A stretch of DNA of 64,000 nt, from NCBI RefSeq assembly GCF_900239185.1, contig NZ_OENA01000038.1, positions 1-64,000 on the forward strand, written 5' to 3'. Shown piece by piece: positions 51,502 to 59,318 of the stretch. The stretch's first letter is position 1; each line of letters opens with the position of its first letter. The position numbers and the translations under genes were made by a program. This DNA comes from Tenacibaculum finnmarkense. Lineage in GTDB: Bacteria; Bacteroidota; Bacteroidia; Flavobacteriales; Flavobacteriaceae. The notes beneath the pieces are model-generated. The model was not told where the DNA came from. It was given only the letters and a program-made list of their open reading frames with translations, and ran no database searches.

Positions 51502-51978
51502 ATGAGCAACTTTACCCATATAAATGAGCAGAATCAACCGAAAATGGTCAATGTTTCTGATAAAAAAATTACCAAACGAACCGCTATTGCAAAAGCAACC
51601 ATGTTTTTAGGTTCTCAAATTATTTCTCATTTTAAAAATAATGACCTAATTACCAAAAAAGGACCTGTTTTTCAAACCGCTATTATTGCAGGTATTCAAG
51701 CGGTAAAAAAAACGTCAGATATTATTCCAATGTGTCATCCGTTATTAATTAATGGTGTAGATATTGACATAAATATTGTTGGAAACGAATATTTAGAGGT
51801 TTTTTGTAAAGTTACTATCGAAGGAAAAACTGGCGTAGAAATGGAGGCTTTAACAGGTGCATCGGCAACTTGTTTGACCATTTATGATATGTGTAAGGCA
51901 ATCAATCAAAAAATGATTATTAAAGAAATTATTTTAGTAGAAAAAACAGGTGGAAAATCTGATATTAAAACAGCTTAA
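51502..51978 (+). CDS. moaC: Cyclic pyranopterin monophosphate synthase MoaC
   Basis: This 158-residue enzyme makes cPMP in the second step of molybdenum cofactor synthesis. DIIPMCHPLLINGVDI and GVEMEALTGASATCLTIYDM are the family signatures, with the catalytic His/Lys/Asp residues around them. The start at 51502 (MSNFTHINEQ) is chosen; the frame stays open to 51421, but that stretch is translated repeat copy C. The mobA-like gene follows 2 bp after the stop. Confidence 0.94.
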   Translation: MSNFTHINEQNQPKMVNVSDKKITKRTAIAKATMFLGSQIISHFKNNDLITKKGPVFQTAIIAGIQAVKKTSDIIPMCHPLLINGVDIDINIVGNEYLEVFCKVTIEGKTGVEMEALTGASATCLTIYDMCKAINQKMIIKEIILVEKTGGKSDIKTA

Positions 51979-51980
51979 AA

Positions 51981-53090
51981 ATGGATAAAAAACATCAAAA
52001 ACACGCAAAAATCACTAAAAAACAAAACGATACTTACACTACGAATGAAGTCGCTATTTTAGGAACAAATTGTGGTATAATTGCTGATTTAGTTAAAGAT
52101 GTTTCTTTGAATTTATCAAATTATAATTTAGGGTATTTTGATGCTTCTCATGCCAAAAATGTTGCTAAAAACAACTTTACCGAATACACGTTTCATCAGC
52201 AAGGGAATTTACAAATTAACACGATAAGTTCAGTTAATAAATTTGAACAACGCTTGCAGTTTATAAATCATGATTTGGTGTTTATTAACGGAAATCATTA
52301 TCAAGGAGCCAAGCAAATTTTAATTTTAGATGCCGAAAAACAAGCGTCTATTGAAAAAAGATTAGACCAAATAACCAACATTCAATTTATTATAAAACGT
52401 ACTTCGGATGTTCCTTATTTTGATTGCTTACTCGAAAAATTTCCACAGATAAAAAACATAACTTGTTATCAAATTGATGAAATTGATAAAATTACACATC
52501 ATATTGAAAATTTAATTAAAGAACATATTTCGCCTGTAAAAGGCTTGGTATTAATTGGCGGAAAAAGTACCCGCATGGGAACGGATAAATCGGTATTAGA
52601 ATATTACGGGAAACCGCAAAAAGAACATGCTAAAGAATTGTTAGAAAGTACTCTTTTAGAAACTTTTTATTCGGTACAAACTTCTTCGGAAAAAGCTTCT
52701 TCGGATGAAATTCAGGATACTTTTTTAAATTTAGGACCTTTTGGTGGGGTTTGTTCTGCTTTTCAGAAAAATCCTAATTCGGCTTGGTTGGTGCTTGCTA
52801 CGGATGTTCCTTTTGTTGATAAAAACCTACTGAAATTATTGCTAGAAAAAAGAAATCCTAGTAAAATAGCTACGGCTATTAAAGGAAAAAATAGTGAGTT
52901 TCCTGAGCCTTTAATTACTATTTATGAGCCAAAAGCATACAGTAAATTATTGCAATACATAGCCCAAGGATATTCCTGCCCTCGAAAAATGCTGATTAAT
53001 TCTGATATTGAAATTGTAGAAGTTGATGATCATTTGATTCGAAATATTAACACGCCTGAAGAATTTGAAATGGCTAAAAAAATGCTTTAA
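51981..53090 (+). CDS. MobA-like NTP transferase with extra N-terminal domain
   Basis: The C-terminal half (about 185-369) is a MobA-type nucleotidyltransferase with LIGGKSTRMGTDKS, then LGPFGGVCSAF and VLATDVPFVDKNLL, which attaches a nucleotide to molybdopterin. The N-terminal ~185 residues resemble MobB, a P-loop partner, but the expected Walker A is degenerate (LGTNCGIIADLV). The fusion looks like MobB-MobA with a worn ATP site. It starts 2 bp after moaC. A family 1 repeat follows it. Confidence 0.8.
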   Translation: MDKKHQKHAKITKKQNDTYTTNEVAILGTNCGIIADLVKDVSLNLSNYNLGYFDASHAKNVAKNNFTEYTFHQQGNLQINTISSVNKFEQRLQFINHDLVFINGNHYQGAKQILILDAEKQASIEKRLDQITNIQFIIKRTSDVPYFDCLLEKFPQIKNITCYQIDEIDKITHHIENLIKEHISPVKGLVLIGGKSTRMGTDKSVLEYYGKPQKEHAKELLESTLLETFYSVQTSSEKASSDEIQDTFLNLGPFGGVCSAFQKNPNSAWLVLATDVPFVDKNLLKLLLEKRNPSKIATAIKGKNSEFPEPLITIYEPKAYSKLLQYIAQGYSCPRKMLINSDIEIVEVDDHLIRNINTPEEFEMAKKML

Positions 53091-53103
53091 ATTGAGCAAA
53101 ATA

Positions 53104-53195
53104 CCTAGCCCCGATTGAAGCATTTGTTTGAGCTCTTTTTTGTTTTTCCTTTTAAAAAACAAAAAAAGCGAGTGCGCAAAGCGGGAAATTGCTTC
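53104..53195 (+). repeat. Family 1 interspersed repeat
   Basis: The copy runs from CCTAGCCCCGATTGAAGC to GCGGGAAATTGCTTC and is almost identical to the one at 6405. It lies between the convergent mobA-like and rimK-like genes. Confidence 0.85.
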
Positions 53196-53216
53196 TAATA
53201 AAAATTTTATAACTAA

Positions 53217-53247
53217 AAACAGCCCATTTTAATAAGATGGGCTGTTT
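53217..53247 (-). terminator. Intrinsic terminator for the rimK-like gene
   Basis: AAACAGCCCAT (53217-53227) pairs perfectly with ATGGGCTGTTT (53237-53247) around a 9-nt loop; on the - strand a U-rich run follows. Confidence 0.78.
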
Positions 53248-53287
53248 GCTTTTAATTCGTATGTTTTTTAGCTTTTAATATGCCTTT

Positions 53288-54658
53288 TTAATTCTTGAAT
53301 TTCAGCTTTTTTTCAATGGCTTCAATCATAATATTAGCGATGTCTAACCCTGTTGCAGCCTCAATACCTTCTAATCCTGGTGATGAATTTACCTCTAATA
53401 ATAAAGGTCCTTTGTTAGAGCGTATAATATCGACTCCTGCCACAGGAAGGTCTAAAACTTTTGCCGCTTTGATGGCTAATTTTCGTTCTTCGGAAGTAAT
53501 TTTAACTTTAGATGCCGATCCTCCTTGATGAATATTTGCTCTAAACTCCCCTTTTTCAGCTTGTCGTTGCATAGATGCTACCACTTTTCCGTTTACTACA
53601 AAACAGCGTAAATCTTGTCCGTTGGCTTCTTTGATAAATTCTTGAACAAGAATATTGGTTTTAACACTTTTAAAAGCATTAATTACACTTTCTGCGGCTT
53701 TGGTGGTTTCTGCTAAAACAACGCCTTTTCCTTGAGTACTTTCTAATAATTTAATGATTAATGGCGCTCCGTTTACCATTTTTATCAAGTCTTTAGTGTC
53801 TAAAGGTGAATTTGCAAAACCTGTAATAGGAACCTGAATGTCGTTTTTAGCAAATAATTGGGTGGCTAATAATTTATCTCTTGACTGATTAATTGCATCG
53901 GCTGAGTTTAAACAATAGGTTCCCATAGCATCAAATTGACGAATTAATGCACAGGCATAAAAAGTTACCGATGGTTTAATTCGAGGAATAATAGCATCAA
54001 AAGCATCGATTACATTTCCGCCTCTGTAGCGTATTTGAGGCTCTTTAGCATCAAATTTCATATAGGCTTGTTGCACGTTTAAAAACACCATTTCATGCCC
54101 TCTTGCACGCCCTGCTTCCATAATTCGTTTGTTACTAAACAAACCTGAATTACTGGCTAATAAGGCTATTTTTAAACCTGTTTTTTCTTTTCTAAAAGCA
54201 GCGTATTTTTCATCAATATCCTGTTCATTAAAAGCAGGAAGTAAATAACTTTCTGACGAGTTTACTAAATAGCCATTTGACAATGCTTCACGCCCTAATA
54301 GCATTCTAAATTCCATCGAATCTCGGTTGGCAAGGGTTAATTCAATATCAAAAGTAGCTTGACCTAAAGTTACAGGAACTTTTATAACAAGACGTTCTTC
54401 GGATATTCCCGTAGAACTTTTAATAGAGCGTTTTGCGTGTACTTTTGACTCACAAGTAATGCTGATACTCCTATTTTCTTGTAATGGATTTACCTCAAAA
54501 CGAACCCATTCTTCTGTTCCTTTAAAAAAAGGCGTGATACTATTTGCTTGAATTGAAGAAGTTTTAGCTCCTGAATCTACTCGTGCTTTTATAGCAGGAA
54601 TACCGAAATTATTAAACGAACACCACTCTTCGCTTCCTATGATTTTTAAATTGTTCAA
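53288..54658 (-). CDS. RimB-RimK fusion: retropepsin-like domain plus ATP-grasp glutamate ligase
   Basis: This 456-residue protein joins two domains. Residues ~1-145 are a RimB/PF05618-like retropepsin-type domain with [17 protein letters not shown], the catalytic Asp in DSGAKTS. Residues ~155-456 are an ATP-grasp ligase of the RimK/LysX type, with [19 protein letters not shown] and [21 protein letters not shown]. RimK adds glutamates to ribosomal protein S6, and RimB can trim them in Pseudomonas, so the fusion could write and erase the mark; that is inference. It is monocistronic. Confidence 0.87.
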   Translation of the reverse strand: MNNLKIIGSEEWCSFNNFGIPAIKARVDSGAKTSSIQANSITPFFKGTEEWVRFEVNPLQENRSISITCESKVHAKRSIKSSTGISEERLVIKVPVTLGQATFDIELTLANRDSMEFRMLLGREALSNGYLVNSSESYLLPAFNEQDIDEKYAAFRKEKTGLKIALLASNSGLFSNKRIMEAGRARGHEMVFLNVQQAYMKFDAKEPQIRYRGGNVIDAFDAIIPRIKPSVTFYACALIRQFDAMGTYCLNSADAINQSRDKLLATQLFAKNDIQVPITGFANSPLDTKDLIKMVNGAPLIIKLLESTQGKGVVLAETTKAAESVINAFKSVKTNILVQEFIKEANGQDLRCFVVNGKVVASMQRQAEKGEFRANIHQGGSASKVKITSEERKLAIKAAKVLDLPVAGVDIIRSNKGPLLLEVNSSPGLEGIEAATGLDIANIMIEAIEKKLKFKN

Positions 54659-54967
54659 TGTGATTTGTTATTTATATAAAGGTTTAATTTATTATTTCCC
54701 TATATCAATAATAATCATTCTTTAAATAAAAAACTACTGTTTTTTATAAAAAAATGAAGAATTGATTTAAGTTTAATATTATATTATTATTTACTAGCAA
54801 TACCCTATTCATTTTCTAAAAAACAAAACAGAAAATACTGATAAAGAGACAATTACTGCTGTTTATTTTTATATAAAAGGGCTATTGTTCAATAATTGAA
54901 TACGATTGTTCAACTCAATATTCTTTTTTATGCTGTAAATTTGACTTGTATATTAAATAATTAAAAA
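54659..54967. other. Divergent gap between the rimK-like gene and the roadblock cluster
   Basis: The 309-bp region is very A/T-rich. It holds a -7 box TAAATTTG (54936-54943, + strand) 24 nt before the roadblock cluster start. I see no open frame, hairpin or repeat. Confidence 0.55.
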
Positions 54968-55303
54968 GTGGATTTAGAAGAACTTTTAATCGAAACAAAA
55001 TCAAAAGCTATTTTTCTCTTAAAAGATGATGGGGAGGTTATTGACTTTTTTCCAAAAAAAAATGACTTAGGCGATTTACAAGAGAAAATAATTGTGTTTC
55101 AAACAACTCTTTTTAATATGGGAAATCATTTTTTTAGTACGTTTTTTAATACTGAATTAAAGAAAATAAGGCTCAAGTCAGATGGTCAAAATATTCTTAT
55201 GATTAAACACCATCAATACATGCTTTGCTTCTTATCAAAAAAGAAAATAAATATTGCCTTACTAGATATTATTTTAAAAAAAGAATTTAATAATCAACTA
55301 TAA
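54968..55303 (+). CDS. Small roadblock/LC7-like protein (first of two)
   Basis: This 111-residue protein begins with GTG at 54968, the only start codon close to the frame's beginning and near the promoter box. Its predicted order of strands and helices (KAIFLLKDDGEVIDFFP, then FQTTLFNMGNHFF, then IKHHQYMLCFL) is like the roadblock/LC7 fold of MglB, a regulator of small GTPases. The similarity is at the level of pattern and may be wrong. It is followed after 11 bp by a second such gene. Confidence 0.55.
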   Translation: MDLEELLIETKSKAIFLLKDDGEVIDFFPKKNDLGDLQEKIIVFQTTLFNMGNHFFSTFFNTELKKIRLKSDGQNILMIKHHQYMLCFLSKKKINIALLDIILKKEFNNQL

Positions 55304-55314
55304 ATAGAAAAAAA

Positions 55315-55689
55315 ATGCAAAAAATATTAGATAAATTAGTGGAAAATGTAAGAGAAGATATTCCAGGATATATCGCAATTAGTATTGCTGAAATGGCTTC
55401 TGGAGAATCGCTTCATTCACATTCTTCTAAACCTGATTTTGATCCTGCCTTGGCTTGTGCTTATAACGTTGAAATAATAAATGCTAAGCGTAAAGCAATG
55501 GTTACCTTAGGTTTAAATGAAAAGATTAAAGACATTTATTTTAACCTAGAAAATGAAATACATATTGTTAATTTATCGCCAAGTGGTGAGTATTTTATTT
55601 ATTTAGCTGTTGATTCTAAAAAGGCAAATTTAGCCCTTACCAGAACATTATTAAATAGACATAAAAAAGAATTAGATAATGAATTATAA
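55315..55689 (+). CDS. Small roadblock/LC7-like protein (second of two)
   Basis: This 124-residue protein has the pattern IPGYIAISIAEMASGESLHS, an early strand-turn-strand like IPGV...VVDRDG in MglB, then long helices and EIHIVNLSPSGEYFIYLAV, a paired strand. It fits a roadblock/LC7 domain but has extra features. Its last residues overlap the start of the next gene by 11 bp. With its neighbours it forms a small operon ending at a hairpin. No GTPase gene is adjacent. Confidence 0.6.
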   Translation: MQKILDKLVENVREDIPGYIAISIAEMASGESLHSHSSKPDFDPALACAYNVEIINAKRKAMVTLGLNEKIKDIYFNLENEIHIVNLSPSGEYFIYLAVDSKKANLALTRTLLNRHKKELDNEL

Positions 55690-55963
55690 TAAAATTAATT
55701 TAAAAAATTATAATTTAGATAGCGATTTTCTATCATACATAGAATCGTTTCAAAATATATACGAGCATAAAGTATTGCAAATTACTCCAAGCACAAACAC
55801 AGCAGAAGCAATAGCCTTAGAAGCAAAGGAAAATGTTTTTACAGAGAATACTCTTGTTACTGCTACTGTTGAAAAAAGAGATATAAAGAAAATATTAGAA
55901 GATTTCTTTTTTACTCCAAAATATAACAATGTGCTAGATGTTTTAAAATTTGGAAACAATTAA
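55679..55963 (+). CDS. Small protein of unknown function in the roadblock cluster
   Basis: This 94-residue protein is mainly helical and polar, with NLDSDFLSYIESFQNIYEHK and EAIALEAKENVFTENTLV. I do not recognise it. The overlap with the previous gene (11 bp) suggests translational coupling, and the three genes end together at the terminator near 55981. It may be a partner of the roadblock-like proteins; that is inferred from position alone. Confidence 0.55.
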   Translation: MNYNKINLKNYNLDSDFLSYIESFQNIYEHKVLQITPSTNTAEAIALEAKENVFTENTLVTATVEKRDIKKILEDFFFTPKYNNVLDVLKFGNN

Positions 55964-55980
55964 ATTATAGAAATTCACTT

Positions 55981-56031
55981 AAAAAAATCGGTGATCCTAG
56001 TATTTACAAACACATAAGGATGCCGATTTTT
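55981..56031 (+). terminator. Intrinsic terminator of the roadblock cluster
   Basis: The arms 55981-55997 and 56016-56031 pair through AAAAATCGG / CCGATTTTT and ATCCT / AGGAT with a small internal mismatch, followed by a short T-rich run. It separates the cluster from dprA. Confidence 0.72.
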
Positions 56032-56205
56032 AGGTGTGTGAAATAATAGTCGATTCAAAATTTAAAATTCCCCAAATTTTAGAATTTATTTATATTGTAT
56101 GTTTTATTTTTTCAGCTAAAAAAAAACCGTTTTACTCCTTGTTGTTTGTCTTTTTAATTTTATCAATCGTATTTTTTTGTATATTGATATTCAAATTATT
56201 ACGCT

Positions 56206-57309
56206 ATGAATTCTGATAAAATAATCGCTATTTTACGCCTACAATCCACCAAAAACATAGGCGATATTATCGCTAAAAAATTAATTACCGCTACAGGAAG
56301 TGTGGAGCAAATATTTAAAGAAAAAGCAGGTTCTTTACAAAAAATAAATGGCATCGGAAATCATGTAATACAGCAACTATTAAATACTGAAAACATAAAA
56401 AAAGCGGAAGAAGAATTTGAATATATCAAAAAAAATAACATTCAATATTCTTATTTTTTAGATGCCGATTATCCTCAAAACTTAAAAAACTGCATTGATG
56501 CACCTATTTTATTTTTTAAAGATGGTACTATTAATTTAAACAGTCAAAAAATAATATCAATAGTTGGTACTCGAAAAATTACTCCTTACGGGCGTGATTT
56601 TTGCAAGCAACTTTTAGCTAATTTAGCGCCACACAACCCGATTATTATAAGTGGTTTTGCTTATGGTATTGATATTTGCGCCCACAAAGCAGCTATTGAA
56701 AATAACTTGCAAACTATTGGCGTTTTAGCACATGGCTTAGAAATGATATATCCAAAAACACATAAAAAATACTGCGCTCAAGTAACTAAAAATGGTGGTT
56801 TTATTACTGATTTTTGGCATAAAGAACAACCGCTTCGTGAAAATTTTTTAAAACGAAATAGGATTGTTGCGGGTATTTCTAAAGCTACTATTGTTATTGA
56901 ATCGGCAGCAAAAGGAGGCTCATTAGTTACTGCCGATATTGCAAATTCATATAACAGAGATGTTTTTGCAGTGCCTGGTAGAACTTATGATATTTACAGT
57001 AAAGGCTGTAATAATTTGATTAAAAACAACCAAGCGCATTTATTAAATACCGCTGACGATATTATAAAAATGCTTAATTGGGACGTTAATGAATCAAAAA
57101 ATACAACAGCAATACAAAACCAACTATTTGTTACCCTAAGCGATGATGAACAAAAAATTTATAATTTTTTAAACCAAAATGGCAAGCAATTATTTGATGT
57201 AATTGCCTACAAATGTGAAATTCCTGTATATAAATTATCATCATTAGTTCTTCAAATGGAACTTAAAGGAGTTCTCAGACCTTTACCGGGTAAACTCTTT
57301 GAGGTTTAG
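56206..57309 (+). CDS. dprA: DNA-processing protein DprA
   Basis: This 367-residue protein binds incoming single-stranded DNA and loads RecA during natural transformation. The N-terminal helical domain has IGDIIAKKLI, and the Rossmann-like core has SIVGTRKITPYGRDF, IISGFAYGIDICAHKAA, RNRIVAGISKATIVIESAAKGGS and AVPGRTYDIYSKGCNNLI. A C-terminal winged-helix-like segment follows. The start at 56206 is the usual MNSDKII. The gene for a kinase-like protein follows after 12 bp. Confidence 0.94.
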   Translation: MNSDKIIAILRLQSTKNIGDIIAKKLITATGSVEQIFKEKAGSLQKINGIGNHVIQQLLNTENIKKAEEEFEYIKKNNIQYSYFLDADYPQNLKNCIDAPILFFKDGTINLNSQKIISIVGTRKITPYGRDFCKQLLANLAPHNPIIISGFAYGIDICAHKAAIENNLQTIGVLAHGLEMIYPKTHKKYCAQVTKNGGFITDFWHKEQPLRENFLKRNRIVAGISKATIVIESAAKGGSLVTADIANSYNRDVFAVPGRTYDIYSKGCNNLIKNNQAHLLNTADDIIKMLNWDVNESKNTTAIQNQLFVTLSDDEQKIYNFLNQNGKQLFDVIAYKCEIPVYKLSSLVLQMELKGVLRPLPGKLFEV

Positions 57310-57317
57310 TATCTTTG
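57310..57317 (+). promoter_or_regulatory. -7 box TATCTTTG for the kinase-like gene, predicted leaderless
   Basis: The box overlaps the dprA stop region and is followed by 4 nt (AGTT) and the ATG at 57322. The spacing equals that of holB and moaA. A -33 element at the proper distance is not visible, so read-through from dprA is also possible. Confidence 0.45.
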
Positions 57318-57321
57318 AGTT

Positions 57322-58407
57322 ATGGCACAAGAAAAATTAATATCTCAAAGAAAACCCGCGTATCCTGTTAATAAAAAACTCGGGCTTTATTTAAAAAGAC
57401 ATAATAGAACCATTCAAATTCCTATTTTTTATGATGATTTACTACGTTATCAGGGTGCTATAACGGTCTATGATAAAAATGATAATGACACCTTATGGGT
57501 ACGTGTTTATTATAATGAATTTGAGCGTAAAGAAATAGATTTTAGCTTAAAAAAAATATATAATATTTTACATTCAAACGGTTCTGACGCTAGTATTCAG
57601 CACTTAAATGTAGATGCTGTTGATTTTTGTACCTTTGGTAATTCACAGCCTTTTAGGGTAAAAGTTCGTAATATTTTAAACGATAATTACACCTATTTTT
57701 ACGTTAAAAAAACCGATGCTTCTCGTATTTACGGCTTAGAATTAGAAGATATTTTATCGCCTTATAACTTAAATTTTTTAGTGTATAAAGACACCTTAAT
57801 TGAAGAACATATTTCAGGAATTCCTGGGGATATTTTTATCAAAGATTATTTAGACGATTGTTTAGATATTGAAAAAGCGCAAATAGCCAAAGAATTTGTG
57901 AAGTTTAACGAGCGTTGTATGATTCGTTTATTGGGTGATATGCGTTCGTATAATTACGTAATTGTACCTACCCACGATTTTGAAAATGTGGTGTATAAAA
58001 TTAGACCTATAGATTTTGATCAGCAATGTTATGAAGGAAAATTTAAGGTGTATTATCCGCAGTTTTTTAAAGAAAATTTAAAATTTGTAAAATTAGTAGC
58101 TCAAAAATTAACCTCCGATTCTATTGAACAATATCAATTAGAAGAACGCTCAATTGTGGCAAAACGTATTTTAGGTTCTCGTTCTCGCTTAAACAGGTTG
58201 CTTACCGCAATGAAATCTGACACTATTTCAATCCCAAAAAATATCGAAAAATTAAAAAAAGAAATTTTTGAGTTTACTGGCGATATTAATTTTAGAGATA
58301 GCGACGGAATGGGCGAAGTATTATACAATGCCTTAACCTTTATTCGCCGAAATTACGAAGATGTAACGCTTAAAAGTATCATTGAACAACAGCATAAAGG
58401 GTATTAG
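57322..58407 (+). CDS. Protein of unknown function with kinase-like sequence pattern
   Basis: This 361-residue protein is conserved downstream of dprA in Flavobacteriaceae as far as I recall. It has a kinase-like order of features: FYVKKTDASRIYGLELED (Lys and Glu at the right distance for an ATP-binding Lys and helix-C Glu), a hinge-like LIEEHISG, a catalytic-loop-like LGDMRSYNYVIV (Asp206 and Asn211) and a metal-binding-like IRPIDFDQ (Asp231). This suggests an aminoglycoside phosphotransferase-like or HipA-like fold. The function is not known; the kinase reading is my inference. Confidence 0.65.
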   Translation: MAQEKLISQRKPAYPVNKKLGLYLKRHNRTIQIPIFYDDLLRYQGAITVYDKNDNDTLWVRVYYNEFERKEIDFSLKKIYNILHSNGSDASIQHLNVDAVDFCTFGNSQPFRVKVRNILNDNYTYFYVKKTDASRIYGLELEDILSPYNLNFLVYKDTLIEEHISGIPGDIFIKDYLDDCLDIEKAQIAKEFVKFNERCMIRLLGDMRSYNYVIVPTHDFENVVYKIRPIDFDQQCYEGKFKVYYPQFFKENLKFVKLVAQKLTSDSIEQYQLEERSIVAKRILGSRSRLNRLLTAMKSDTISIPKNIEKLKKEIFEFTGDINFRDSDGMGEVLYNALTFIRRNYEDVTLKSIIEQQHKGY

Positions 58408-58449
58408 GTTTATTAAATTATGGATGAATTTAATACTAATTATTTCTTT

Positions 58450-58485
58450 TATTTTTGTAGTTTAGTACCACCTTTAAAAGGTGGT
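58450..58485 (+). promoter_or_regulatory. -7 box TATTTTTG followed by a 19-bp palindrome
   Basis: TATTTTTG (58450-58457) matches TAnnTTTG. Ten bases later comes the perfect palindrome ACCACCTTTAAAAGGTGGT (58467-58485, odd centre). A transcript starting near 58463 would begin with this hairpin. It lies 106 bp before the HEPN-type gene and could be an operator or a 5' stabilising stem. Confidence 0.4.
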
Positions 58486-58590
58486 TAATATGCTTTTTAT
58501 TAGAGGAGTTTAATAGCAAACTAGGTTTTTTTATTCTCTAAAAACGAATTATATGCGAGGAAATGACTATATCTATCAAAAAAACTAAAT

Positions 58591-59157
58591 ATGAATTATT
58601 CAACAGATTTTGCAACAGTTAACTTAATTCTAAAATCATCACTTGAAACTAGAACTGTTGATGCTTTCACTTTATCATTAATCAAGTCTGAAAAACAAAT
58701 AAGACGGATTTTTACGTTTTTAATATTTCAACATAACTCATACTCTCTTGAAGATTATATAAGTTTAAGAAAGGCTTTAGCAAAGAATAAAAAAGTATAT
58801 TTTAATGGTTTTATAAATGGAATAAATTTAATCCTTCCGAAAACTTTAAAAGAAATTTATGGTCAAGATTATGATAAAGACTTTCATTATTTAATTGAAT
58901 TTACAAAAGATAGAAATAAGATTTTTCACGGACAAATAACCGAAAAAGGATTATCCAGAGAAGATTTGATTAAAAGAATTGAGCATATTAAAAAATGGTG
59001 TAAAACCCTTGGGGATAATATAAAGAACGAAATAGGTTATGACGGTTTTAGTGATTCTTTTAAAAAATCATCTTTAGAATTAACTTTGAATAATCTAAAT
59101 AAATTTGACACAATAGATAATTACAAACTATTTATTAAAAAAGAATTAGAGAGATAG
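58591..59157 (+). CDS. HEPN-domain-like protein, possible RNase of a defence or toxin system
   Basis: This 188-residue protein is predicted all-helical. It contains FTKDRNKIFHGQIT (Arg108 to His113), an R-N-x3-H match to the RX4-6H motif of HEPN ribonucleases. HEPN domains often act in toxin-antitoxin or abortive infection systems, but some are only RNA- or protein-binding. The gene has low-GC codon use like its neighbours, so codon use does not tell. No recognised antitoxin lies beside it; the next gene is unknown. Confidence 0.6.
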   Translation: MNYSTDFATVNLILKSSLETRTVDAFTLSLIKSEKQIRRIFTFLIFQHNSYSLEDYISLRKALAKNKKVYFNGFINGINLILPKTLKEIYGQDYDKDFHYLIEFTKDRNKIFHGQITEKGLSREDLIKRIEHIKKWCKTLGDNIKNEIGYDGFSDSFKKSSLELTLNNLNKFDTIDNYKLFIKKELER

Positions 59158-59175
59158 TATAAAAATAATAAAGGT

Positions 59176-59276
59176 TAAGTACTAAACCGAAAGTTAGCAC
59201 ATATTAATGAACTCCGAAAAGTTTACAATTTGAAGATTTAAAGAAACTAAGTACTAAAATCTGAAAGTAAGTGCAT
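59176..59276 (+). repeat. Imperfect direct repeats TAAGTACTAAA, period 72 bp
   Basis: TAAGTACTAAA begins both copies (59176 and 59248), each followed by GAAAGT and a GCAT or CACAT end over about 28 bp. An inverted copy TTTAGTACTTA lies at 60026, beyond the gene at 59319, and a partial one (TTTAGTAC) at 58461, before the HEPN-type gene. Confidence 0.5.
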
Positions 59277-59318
59277 CTTTAATCCCTTACTATTCTTATA
59301 AAAACCATCGTAAGTAAT

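Noticed and set aside
56034..56216. A 60-codon GTG-started frame with a hydrophobic helix overlapping the dprA start
   Set aside because: It starts right after a terminator, in the dprA leader, and its A/T-rich codons give a hydrophobic run by chance. No family resemblance or promoter supports it.
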